In this document: piece by piece, positions 1 through 6,411 of the stretch | How positions within the stretch are numbered: position 1 is the stretch's first letter | Layout: every line of letters begins with the position of its first letter | NCBI GenBank assembly: GCA_022563615.1 | Contig: JADFMZ010000146.1 | Span: 1 to 7,580, forward strand | From: Planctomycetota bacterium | GTDB taxonomy: Bacteria; Planctomycetota; Phycisphaerae; UBA1845 | Direction: 5' to 3' | Length of the DNA stretch: 7,580 nt | The notes under the pieces: generated by a model | What the model was told of the DNA's origin: nothing | Database searches by the model: none | The model's input: the letters and a program-made list of their open reading frames with translations, nothing else | Made by a program: the position numbers and the translations under genes

Positions 1-1497
1 AGAAACCGGAGAATTACACGGGCATGCTGCATCTAACCCTCGGCTGCATCGCCTATCAGGCGTCAGGACTGTTTTTGGGATAGGCTCTAAGTCAATAATG
101 CCGCTCTTAACCCTTGTAAATCCCCCCATCCCCAGCATCATGCATGCTGAAGCGATCAGCATCTGCCCTCGAGCTACACGCTTAAGCCAAGCGGGATCGG
201 CCGCCGACAGCAAATTGCCGTGTGAAGATTGCGCAATTGCGGTTCCGCACTCGGGACAACGGCCCCCCTCTGCAAGGCCTCGGAGGTTGTAGCCACAGTG
301 TGTGCAGGGCACATCGGCGTCCCGGGCGGCAGCGGGTGTAGGTCGGCCGGCGGGGATCGCTCCTGGGCCAACGGGTTCGTCCGCGAGTGAAAGGGGCGGC
401 GCTGCCTCTCGATCTCCTTGCGCGGATTTGTGTGTGCTCTCTTTGTCTGAAAGCTCTCGCGTGGCCCGCTTTTCCTCGGCGATTTCGCCCAATCGATCGA
501 AATACGTACTGGTGGGCGTTGTCCCGGCGGCTCCCGTGGTCGTTGCGTGCGGTCCTCCGTCAAGCGCCTGGGACACCAATCTCTGCAGGTCGGCCACCCC
601 CTCTTGCAACAACTCGTCGGTCATGATGCCGGGTTTCAGCGCACTTCGGAAATGTTGAGCGCTCTTGTAGCGGAACATCGCATTCTTGTGCGTGGCTCGC
701 TGCAGCACCTCGATCATCGCAGGATCAAGGCGGCGTCGCTGAAGTGGCTCAAGCCGCATCGGCTCATGGAGGTGTTTTTGCCGAACTTCCTCGAGCGTTC
801 CGGTGAACGGCAACTCGCCGGTTAGCAGCTCAAACGTCATGATCCCGAGGGCATACACGTCGCTCCGTAGCGAAACCTCGCCGGTGAACATTTCCGGGGC
901 CATGTATGCGGGCGTCCCGGCTAACCCCGCCGAGGAGGGACCCCGTTGTCCCATTGGCCGCGCGAGTGCCAACCCGAAATCGGTGACGACAACCCGCCCG
1001 TCGTGGGATAGCAATACGTTGCTCGGCTTGATGTCGCGGTGGATAATTCCGCGATCGTGCAGCTCGCCGATGGCCTCCGAGACCGCGTCGAGAACGGCGA
1101 ACAATGCGGATAAGCTGAGCGGTCCCGTTTGTTTCAACACGTCGCTCAGTGTGGGACCGTCGATGTACTGCATCACCAGGTACGGAATACCATCGACCAT
1201 GTCGGCGTGGTGGATGGTGGTAAGCCCTGGATGTTCCAGCCGTGCCGCGGCGCGGGCGCCCTCGAGGAAACGTGCAAAACCAGGATCATCGGGCCCGGCC
1301 ACGGCGTTGAGTAGGAACTTGACCGCGACATCTCGATCGAGCATCTGATGCCGCCCGAGGTAGACGACACCCATTCCCCCTCGTCCGATTTCCCGCAGAA
1401 GTCGGACGGGACCGAGTTCGCGCGGAATGGTGACCTCGCCCACGGGTGTGTCCCCCGTGGCGGATCCAGTGAGTGTGATCGTATCCTGCGAACTCAT
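1..1497 (-). CDS. Hanks-type serine/threonine protein kinase with C-terminal zinc ribbon (3' end outside window)
   Basis: Reading frame open from ATG at 1497 to the left edge (499 residues, no stop), so the C-terminus is missing. The kinase domain spans about residues 30-290: glycine loop GRGGMG (39-43), VAVK lysine K60, catalytic loop HRDIKPSN (153-160), DFG (173-175), activation segment ending TPAYMAPE, and SDVYALG (D213). All core catalytic residues are present, so it should phosphorylate Ser/Thr on unknown targets. The C-helix Glu seems displaced: the usual 'REAR' reads EGAR (79-82). A low-complexity linker (about 315-395) leads to a zinc ribbon, C398/C401 and C414/C417, then a short hydrophobic stretch (446-460) that may begin a membrane region. 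A stop lies upstream in frame at 1573-1575 with no ATG between, fixing the start; a weak GGTGG lies just before it. No regulator or phosphatase gene is adjacent. Kinase family is near certain; substrate unknown. Confidence 0.93.
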   Translation of the reverse strand, partial: MSSQDTITLTGSATGDTPVGEVTIPRELGPVRLLREIGRGGMGVVYLGRHQMLDRDVAVKFLLNAVAGPDDPGFARFLEGARAAARLEHPGLTTIHHADMVDGIPYLVMQYIDGPTLSDVLKQTGPLSLSALFAVLDAVSEAIGELHDRGIIHRDIKPSNVLLSHDGRVVVTDFGLALARPMGQRGPSSAGLAGTPAYMAPEMFTGEVSLRSDVYALGIMTFELLTGELPFTGTLEEVRQKHLHEPMRLEPLQRRRLDPAMIEVLQRATHKNAMFRYKSAQHFRSALKPGIMTDELLQEGVADLQRLVSQALDGGPHATTTGAAGTTPTSTYFDRLGEIAEEKRATRELSDKESTHKSAQGDREAAPPLSLADEPVGPGAIPAGRPTPAAARDADVPCTHCGYNLRGLAEGGRCPECGTAIAQSSHGNLLSAADPAWLKRVARGQMLIASACMMLGMGGFTRVKSGIIDLEPIPKTVLTPDRRCSRGLDAACPCNSPVS

Positions 1498-1576
1498 ACG
1501 CCACCATCGTCTGACGCGTCTACCTTCGCCAACATGTTCTTCGCGCTGCAACGCTGCTTTCGCAACCTGAAGCTAT

Positions 1577-1671
1577 GAAACAGGAGGGCAACCCGGTTCA
1601 CGGTGCCTTGGGTTCGTGACGAACGGTTGGATTGACTTGGATTCCTTCAGCTTCCACACAAGGAGCAGGCC
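1577..1671 (+). other. Probable left flank of the IS110-family remnant
   Basis: About 95 nt of non-coding DNA just before the transposase remnant. It holds a 13-nt dyad, GTTCGT-G-ACGAAC (1612-1624), and ends in a strong AAGGAG ribosome binding site six bases before the ATG at 1672. In IS110 elements the non-coding end beside the recombinase is known to encode the bridge RNA, so part of such an RNA could lie here. I cannot define the element boundary, since IS110 elements usually lack terminal inverted repeats. Confidence 0.35.
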
Positions 1672-1900
1672 ATGAACTTTGTCGGCATCGACCTCCACAA
1701 GAAGTCTATCCGCGTTGGTGACGTGGGCCAAGAGCGCAAAGTGTGGAATCGCAAGCGGTTTGCATGTGCCGACCCGGATCGGATCGTGGGCTTTTTCAAG
1801 CCTCGTAGCCCGAGATACACCTCTACCCTATCGCCGTGGACGCCGCTCGTAGAACCTGCGCGGTGCGCTTATCCCCTGGCCGATGGCGCCCGGTGCATGC
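1672..1900 (+). pseudogene. IS110-family transposase, 5' remnant
   Basis: The first 43 or so residues read like the N-terminus of an IS110 (DEDD, RuvC-like) recombinase: MNFVGIDLHKKSIRVGDVGQ, then ERKVWNRKRF. D7 in GIDLH is the first catalytic acid. After residue 43 the match decays: fragments such as LVEP (E61, where VVEA is expected) and PLAD (68-71) remain in frame, but residues between them are lost or altered. The frame stops at 1942-1944, giving 90 codons against the 300-400 of an intact enzyme, and the second (transposase IS116/110/902-type) domain is absent. A good ribosome binding site is kept. The right end of IS-derived sequence is unclear; I place it near 1900 because the converging Cys-cluster gene ends at 1909. 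Not expected to be active. Confidence 0.75.
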
Positions 1901-1908
1901 CTGTCGCG

Positions 1909-2316
1909 TTAGCTCGACTTGAGGACGCGTGCTCGACGAGGTGAGCCGTTCCGATCGACCGCGCGGAGCTTTTTACCCGTTTTTTTCTCGTAGTAATCCT
2001 CGACCTGTGTCGGATGGGTAAAGAGTTGATCGTAGCCGTAGCCGCCGCCGGCGTAATCACAGGATCCCGGCTCGTACTCTCGACAGATTTCAGGTCTCTG
2101 TTCATAAATCATGCAGCGGTTGTCCGGCCCCAGGTTCTTGCATGTGGTTTGGAACTGAATGTACCAGTCACCCTCCTCCACAAAGACCGAGATATCCTTA
2201 TGCATCAGATACCAGCAGATGTCGCCGTAGTCGCGCGGCTTGACCGGCTTGTCGATCGGAAGAGCTATATACCGGCAACAAGCAGCCGCACAATGCTCGC
2301 AGAGAATCGAACCCAT
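1909..2316 (-). CDS. YkgJ/UPF0153-family cysteine cluster protein
   Basis: A 135-residue protein that opens with the family signature CEHCAAACCRY (Cys 6, 9, 13, 14), followed by C34, C59, C68, C78 and C86 in the pattern TCKNLGPDNRCMIYEQRPEICREY. This spacing matches the CxxCxxCC family (Pfam PF03692), thought to bind a metal or an Fe-S cluster; the biochemical role is not settled. Length is typical for a short member. No signal peptide or membrane segment is seen, so it is probably cytoplasmic. The ATG at 2316 is six residues before the first Cys, with GGA about five bases upstream. A strong promoter lies about 85 bases before the start (2407-2434). The 3' end meets the IS110 remnant tail to tail, so the last 15 or so residues (basic, DRNGSPRRARVLKSS) might have been altered by that insertion. 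Monocistronic as far as can be seen. Confidence 0.88.
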   Translation of the reverse strand: MGSILCEHCAAACCRYIALPIDKPVKPRDYGDICWYLMHKDISVFVEEGDWYIQFQTTCKNLGPDNRCMIYEQRPEICREYEPGSCDYAGGGYGYDQLFTHPTQVEDYYEKKTGKKLRAVDRNGSPRRARVLKSS

Positions 2317-2406
2317 GAGTATCCATCCATCCTTGCCGGTTCGTTCGAGATCAACCGGCGCTCTTCAAGGTTTCCGACGCACCGGGAACAACGATGATTC
2401 GGCCCG

Positions 2407-2434
2407 AATATATCGAATGCGGTTGAAGCGTCAA
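2407..2434 (-). promoter_or_regulatory. Sigma-70-type promoter of the Cys-cluster gene, with overlapping dyad
   Basis: On the minus strand, TTGACG (2434-2429) and TATATT (2412-2407) are separated by 16 bases; each matches five of six consensus positions. Transcription would start near 2400, giving a leader of about 84 nt. The -35 box lies inside a perfect dyad, GTTGA-4-TCAAC (2422-2435), which could be an operator or a chance hairpin. Confidence 0.5.
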
Positions 2435-2591
2435 CGCCGTGAGGAACGCCCTCCCTTGGACGTTGGCCAATCCGCAACGGTTCTACCGCTGACGACTTGA
2501 AGTCGGTGATCCCGATTCGAGAGCTGGGCGTATAACACCGCGAAAGCTTCCGCACGAGCGTGCTTTGAGCGTGTAAGAGAAGTCCTTTTCA

Positions 2592-2657
2592 GAGCCGCGC
2601 CCGTGAGGAAGCGGTCCGGTTTCGCGAACAAGAACCGCTCCCTTACGGTTGCGGCTC
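2592..2657. repeat. Imperfect inverted repeat (REP/MITE-like intergenic element)
   Basis: Two 26-nt arms, 2592-2617 and 2632-2657, are reverse complements at 21 of 26 positions (both read GAGCCGC..CCGT.AGG.AGCGGT.C, one on each strand). The 14-nt centre contains a further dyad, TTCGCGAA (2621-2628), so the whole unit can fold into one long hairpin or cruciform. It lies 29 bases past the stop of the response regulator gene. No T tract follows on either strand, so it is not a classical intrinsic terminator, although it could shield the 3' end of the transcript. From memory, closely similar GC-rich arms recur between genes in planctomycetes; this needs a search. No other gene is seen in 2435-2686. 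Confidence 0.7.
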
Positions 2658-2686
2658 GGTTTGTAATGACCTAATTGAACACGCAC

Positions 2687-3367
2687 TTAGGGAAGGAATC
2701 GATAGCCGATGCTGTGCACGGTCACGATGTGACGGGGGTTCTTCGGGTCCGGCTCGATCTTGCGGCGAAGGCTGACGATGTGGTTATCCACCGTTCGGGT
2801 GACGGGGAACCCCTCGAGGCCCCAGATCACGTCAAGCAGCTTGTTGCGTTCGACGGGTTGCTCAGCGTTCTCAATCAGCATTTTGAGGATTTCCAACTCG
2901 AAGTGCCCAAGGTTGTGGACCTGATCGCCGCGATCGACCCGACCCTTGACCAGATCGACCGTGGCATCACCGATCGAGATGGTACGGGGCAATCCCTTGC
3001 CGACCTCGGTCCGCCGCAGTGCAGCCTTGATCCGCGCCAGGAGCTCACGGATGCTGAACGGTTTGGTGATATAGTCGTCGGCTCCGACTTCGAGCCCTCG
3101 AACGACATCGATTTCCTGGCCCTTGGCGGTCAGCATGAGAATCGGAATGATAAAGCCGGCCTGTCGAATCCGCTTGCAGACCTCCAGCCCGTCCATCTTG
3201 GGCATCATGATGTCCAGGAGAACCAGGTCAGGATTCTGGGTCATCGCTGCCTGAAGGGCCGCCTGTCCGTCATTAGCCACCACGACGTCGTAGCCCTCGA
3301 ATTGCAGGTTGTCCCGCAGTCCCATGGCCATGTCGGCCTCATCCTCGGCGATCAAGATTCTTGCCAT
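2687..3367 (-). CDS. OmpR/PhoB-family response regulator transcription factor
   Basis: 226 residues, full length for the family. The receiver domain (1-118) has the acidic pair E8/D9, phosphoacceptor D52 in LVLLDIMMPKMDG, T80 and K102 (TKPF), all expected for a phosphorylated, switchable receiver. A short linker leads to a winged helix-turn-helix DNA-binding domain (about 128-225), with the recognition helix near RTVDNHIVSLRRKIE (191-205) and the wing and final strand IVTVHSIGYRFLP. It should bind direct-repeat DNA sites as a dimer after phosphorylation. The ATG at 3367 is preceded by GGAGG with eight bases spacing, which fixes the start. A promoter is visible at 3497-3525. No histidine kinase gene follows or precedes it here, so it is an orphan within the window and its signal cannot be told. 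Family certain; regulon unknown. Confidence 0.95.
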   Translation of the reverse strand: MARILIAEDEADMAMGLRDNLQFEGYDVVVANDGQAALQAAMTQNPDLVLLDIMMPKMDGLEVCKRIRQAGFIIPILMLTAKGQEIDVVRGLEVGADDYITKPFSIRELLARIKAALRRTEVGKGLPRTISIGDATVDLVKGRVDRGDQVHNLGHFELEILKMLIENAEQPVERNKLLDVIWGLEGFPVTRTVDNHIVSLRRKIEPDPKNPRHIVTVHSIGYRFLP

Positions 3368-3383
3368 GTCAGCGGCCTCCGTA

Positions 3384-3457
3384 GGGCGAGCCTCCTGGTG
3401 AGCCGATGCTGAAGTCGGCTTCCAGCCGGTCCCGCCGGCCCAGCGGGAGCTTCGCCC
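3384..3457. repeat. Second imperfect inverted repeat, in the response regulator leader
   Basis: Arms 3384-3408 and 3433-3457 are reverse complements at about 18 of 25 positions; both read GGGCGA..CTCC.G.TG.GCCG, on opposite strands. The centre contains GAAG-TCGG-CTTC (3411-3422), and a local hairpin TCCCGC-7-GCGGGA is also possible. The minus-strand arm resembles the 'GGGCGAAGCTCCCGC' intergenic repeat I associate with planctomycete genomes; this is from memory. It lies between the presumed transcription start (about 3490) and the start codon (3367) of the response regulator gene. Confidence 0.55.
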
Positions 3458-3496
3458 CCGGCATTCCAGCCTCGAAGTTGAGGATCACGGAGCAGT

Positions 3497-3525
3497 AGTG
3501 TAGGAATGGACGTGCCCGATGGCAA
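3497..3525 (-). promoter_or_regulatory. Sigma-70-type promoter of the response regulator gene
   Basis: On the minus strand, TTGCCA (3525-3520; five of six) and TACACT (3502-3497; four of six) are separated by exactly 17 bases. Transcription would start near 3490 and give a leader of about 120 nt carrying the inverted repeat. No promoter test is possible here. The rest of the 3368-3819 gap shows no gene I can support. Confidence 0.45.
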
Positions 3526-3715
3526 CACCTGGGTATTACCAGGCTGAATCCGATGAGCGCGAAAACCCCGGTTCCTGGGCCTGCAAGTGCCGTTTCCGGT
3601 CGGGTCTCCTGGTAGCCCTTGTAGCGGTTGGCCGGGTTCGCGCGCGGTTTTCCCGGTTGCGAAACACAAACGGGTTTCGGGCGAGGTTGTTGCTGAGGTG
3701 CTGCCCTAGGTGAGG

Positions 3716-3744
3716 TTGCTTGAAGTCGAGCGGGTTGTTAGACT
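3716..3744 (+). promoter_or_regulatory. Weak candidate promoter for rpmH
   Basis: TTGCTT (3716-3721) and TAGACT (3739-3744) with a 17-base spacer. Both boxes are poor to fair matches. It would place the start near 3751, about 70 nt before rpmH. A GC-rich hairpin follows in that leader (GGCCGG 3760-3765 with CCGGCC 3777-3782). Confidence 0.25.
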
Positions 3745-3819
3745 TGCAACGATCATAGGGGCCGGACGTACCGGACCCGGCCGCAAGACCTGAAGGGGAA
3801 TTAGGCAGGAACGAACCTG

Positions 3820-3957
3820 ATGCACTATCCAAGAAGGAACAGTAAGATCAAACGAGCACGCAAACAGGGCTTTCGTGCCCGAATGCGTACGCATACCGGG
3901 CGCCAGCTTATCAACCGAAAGCGTCGTCGCGGCGTTCACAAAGTCAGCGTTTGTTGA
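3820..3957 (+). CDS. rpmH: 50S ribosomal protein bL34
   Basis: A 45-residue, very basic protein, the usual length for L34, which is a small component of the large ribosomal subunit. The start MHYPRRNSKIKRARK, the core GFRARMRTHTGRQLINRKRRRG (17-38) and a short tail ending VHKVSVC match the family core 'HGFRARM.T..GR.V..RRR.KGR'. The MHYP opening replaces the more common MKRTYQP. The ATG at 3820 has AGGA about nine bases upstream; the stop is TGA 3955-3957. In most bacteria rpmH is followed by rnpA (RNase P protein), often overlapping. No rnpA-like reading frame follows here; instead there is a 280-nt gap and then rpsA on the same strand. Expressed with or just ahead of rpsA. Confidence 0.93.
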   Translation: MHYPRRNSKIKRARKQGFRARMRTHTGRQLINRKRRRGVHKVSVC

Positions 3958-4237
3958 TACGCACCCTGAAAACACTATCTTTTGCCTTGAACATCCGATC
4001 CGATCTTCGACTGGAAACCATGCGAATCGCTCGCGATGCGCATGCACACGATATTGAACCAAGAGGGCCCGTTTTCATCGTCGCCTCCGCTATCGATGCC
4101 GGACGTTCGGCATCCGGAGCGGCCGGTGCCCGTGCAATCTTATGTACTGTTGAAGGTCACGCATGCGCAGAGCGGCTTGCTCCACAACGCAACGCGCACG
4201 AACGCACCTGACAGGCCTGGGGTAGAAACAGGATTCG
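3958..4237 (+). other. rpmH-rpsA intergenic region, probable rpsA leader
   Basis: A 280-nt gap on the coding strand. Frames across it have no recognisable protein, and none has the RNR-containing motif of RNase P protein. It contains a perfect hairpin, GATGCCG-6-CGGCATC (4095-4101 and 4108-4114), without a T tract, and the small palindrome CAGGCCTG (4212-4219) about 20 bases before the rpsA start. In E. coli the rpsA leader folds into hairpins and mediates repression by S1 itself; the same could hold here, but that is inference. No convincing promoter was found. Confidence 0.35.
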
Positions 4238-6283
4238 ATGGTAGATCACATTCTTATTGACGAGTTGGACCGGCAGGGGATCGGAATCGATACGGAACTG
4301 GCAACGGTGTTGTCGAGCGACGGAGACTTCGACGCAGTCGGTGGGATGACCCAGGGAAACGACCAGGACTTCACCCCCGGCACGATTCTGACCGGGCACA
4401 TCGTCGGCCGGGCGGGCGACGACGTGGTCGTGGACGTGGGCCTCAAGAGCGAGGGCTTGATCCCCATCAACGAGTGGGAAGATGGCAGCTCCCTGGATGT
4501 CGGTGACGAGGTCCAGGTCTGGCTGGAAACCCTCGAATCCGATAGCGGGCACATCGTGCTTTCCAAACGAAAGGCCGACCGCCTGCTCAACTGGCGACGA
4601 ATCGTCAAGACGAAAGCGGAAGGCGACACGGTTGAAGGTCGCGTCATGCGCAAGATCAAAGGCGGGCTGTTGGTGGATATCGGATACCCCGTTTTCCTGC
4701 CGGCGTCACAAGTGGACATTCGCCGCCCCGGAGACATCAGCGAGTTCATAGGCAAGAACCTTCGGGCCAAGATCCTCAAGATCGACGAGGAGCGACGCAA
4801 TATCGTGATTTCGCGGCGCCGCTTGATCGAGGAAGAACGATCCGCCGCCAAAGAGGCCCTGCTGGCTGAACTTGAGGTCGATCAGGTTCGCAAGGGCGTG
4901 GTCAAGAATATCGCCGATTTCGGGGTCTTCGTTGATCTCGGCGGCATTGACGGCTTGTTGCATATCACCGACTTGAGCTGGGATCGGATCAGCCACCCGT
5001 CCGAAGTGCTTAGCATCGACGACGAAATCGAGGTCAAAATCCTCAACATCGATCTTGCCAAAGAGAAGATTGCCTTGGGCTACAAGCAGCTCAAGACGAA
5101 CCCCTGGGAGGAGATCGAGGATCGCTATCCGGTCGAAAGCCGCCTGCAGGGCGAGGTGGTCAACATCATGAACTACGGCGCGTTTGTGAAGCTCGAACCC
5201 GGCGTTGAAGGGCTGGTGCACATCAGCGAAATGAGTTGGACCCGCCGCATCAACCACCCCTCCGAGATGCTGGCCGTCGGCGACATGATCGAGATCGTCG
5301 TCCTCGAAATCAACAAAGACAAACACGAGATCTCTCTGGGAATCAAGCAGACCCAACCAAATCCGTGGACCCACGTAGCCGAAAAATATCCGCCCAACAC
5401 CCGGATCAAGGGCCGGGTTCGCAATCTGACCAATTATGGGGCCTTCGTGGAGGTTGAAGAGGGCATCGACGGCCTGCTTCACGTTTCCGATATGAGTTGG
5501 ACCAAGAAGGTCAACCATCCATCCGAGATGGTCAAGAAAGGCGAAGAGATTGAATGCGTCGTCCTGAACGTGGAGGAGCAGAAACAGCGAATCGCCCTGG
5601 GCCTCAAACAGTTGCATGAAGACCCCTGGGCCAGGGCCGTGCCCGAAAACTATATTCCGGGACAGATCGTCGAGGGATCGGTCACTAAAATCACGAATTT
5701 CGGAGTGTTCGTGGAGCTCGAGGAAGACCTCGAAGGACTACTGCACGTTAGCGAATTAGCCGATTATAAGGTGGAGGATCCACACGCCGAGGTCCAGATC
5801 GGCGACAAAATCCTGGTCAAGATTCTGCGCGTGGACCCGGGCGAACGTAAGATCGGACTCTCCAAAAAGCGGGCCGAGTGGTCCGCGGAACAAACGGCCG
5901 AGTCCGGCGCCGCAGGCGCCCCCAAGGTTCGGAGGGGAGGGCTGGAAGGATCGGGCGAAGAATCCTTGGGCCTGATTGTGCCCGCGGAACCAGCCACACC
6001 CAAGCCGAATGAAGACTCGATACCACAGCCTGACGACGGCGCATCTGACGCGGAGGATTCCCCAACAGGAACCATCCCACCTCCGCCGACCGATGTCGCC
6101 AGCGCTGCTGACACTCAGGTTGAGCCAGACGTTGACGTTAAGGATGATGCTGACACCCCGGCCGATGCTGACACCCCGGCCGATGCGGACGCCCCGGCCG
6201 ATGCGGACGCCAAAACCGCCGTGGACGCTGGGGGCGATGCTGAAGCGGAATCCGACAGCCGCGACGCGACATCAGCCGAATAG
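4238..6283 (+). CDS. rpsA: 30S ribosomal protein S1
   Basis: 681 residues; E. coli S1 has 557. Six S1 (OB-fold) RNA-binding repeats occupy roughly 46-112, 130-196, 214-284, 301-371, 388-458 and 475-545. Repeats 3 to 6 are the best conserved, each with FGVFV or YGAFV followed by GL.H.S and, in 3-5, HPSE; repeats 1 and 2 are more diverged, as in S1 proteins where these bind the ribosome (S2) rather than mRNA. S1 helps load mRNAs on the 30S subunit. Residues 549-681 form a Pro/Ala/Asp/Glu-rich, probably disordered acidic tail, with four near-identical DAD(T/A)PA-type units at 637-660. The ATG at 4238 has AGGA four to five bases upstream; about 45 non-S1 residues precede repeat 1. Downstream, 128 nt separate it from the sigma factor gene on the same strand. 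Confidence 0.96.
   Translation: MVDHILIDELDRQGIGIDTELATVLSSDGDFDAVGGMTQGNDQDFTPGTILTGHIVGRAGDDVVVDVGLKSEGLIPINEWEDGSSLDVGDEVQVWLETLESDSGHIVLSKRKADRLLNWRRIVKTKAEGDTVEGRVMRKIKGGLLVDIGYPVFLPASQVDIRRPGDISEFIGKNLRAKILKIDEERRNIVISRRRLIEEERSAAKEALLAELEVDQVRKGVVKNIADFGVFVDLGGIDGLLHITDLSWDRISHPSEVLSIDDEIEVKILNIDLAKEKIALGYKQLKTNPWEEIEDRYPVESRLQGEVVNIMNYGAFVKLEPGVEGLVHISEMSWTRRINHPSEMLAVGDMIEIVVLEINKDKHEISLGIKQTQPNPWTHVAEKYPPNTRIKGRVRNLTNYGAFVEVEEGIDGLLHVSDMSWTKKVNHPSEMVKKGEEIECVVLNVEEQKQRIALGLKQLHEDPWARAVPENYIPGQIVEGSVTKITNFGVFVELEEDLEGLLHVSELADYKVEDPHAEVQIGDKILVKILRVDPGERKIGLSKKRAEWSAEQTAESGAAGAPKVRRGGLEGSGEESLGLIVPAEPATPKPNEDSIPQPDDGASDAEDSPTGTIPPPPTDVASAADTQVEPDVDVKDDADTPADADTPADADAPADADAKTAVDAGGDAEAESDSRDATSAE
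6146..6217 (+). repeat. 18-bp tandem repeat, four units, inside the rpsA tail
   Basis: Units start at 6146, 6164, 6182 and 6200. Units 1 and 2 are identical (GATGCTGACACCCCGGCC); unit 3 differs at two bases, and unit 4 shares the first 12 bases of unit 3, then differs (CAAAACC end). Each unit is six codons, so gain or loss of a unit keeps the frame and only changes the length of the acidic tail. Confidence 0.9.
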
Positions 6284-6411
6284 CGATCTCATTGGCCAGC
6301 GGACGGGGTTTCACTCCGCATCGACGGGTCTTCGGGCGCGTCGTGCGGCGTGTTTCCAAGACCATCTGATCGTGCGAGCGGGTCGATGGGATCTTGCCTG
6401 GGCTGGGCCGG

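Noticed and set aside
803..1348. 181-residue plus-strand frame
   Set aside because: It is the antisense of the kinase domain, whose motifs are unmistakable on the minus strand.
2475..2535. tRNA-Ser(UGA)-like segment: CTTGAAG loop and a GATTCGA T-loop-like stretch
   Set aside because: The anticodon stem has a mismatch, the T stem pairs at only three of five positions, and no D arm or acceptor stem can be formed.
2675..3412. 245-residue plus-strand frame
   Set aside because: Antisense of the response regulator gene; no family resemblance.
3352..3669. 105-residue minus-strand frame over the response regulator start
   Set aside because: It overlaps a certain gene out of frame, and its Gly/Ala/Pro-rich part is simply the translation of the inverted repeat.
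3500..3819. Search for SRP RNA, RNase P RNA or 6S RNA in the gap before rpmH
   Set aside because: None of their conserved cores (for example GGAAGGAAGCAGCC-like or GAGGAAAGTC-like stretches) is present.
3951..4211. 86-residue plus-strand frame between rpmH and rpsA, considered as rnpA
   Set aside because: Needs a TTG start inside rpmH and lacks the basic RNR..KR motif of RNase P protein.
4706..5617. 303-residue minus-strand frame
   Set aside because: Antisense shadow of rpsA; the plus-strand S1 repeats explain the region.
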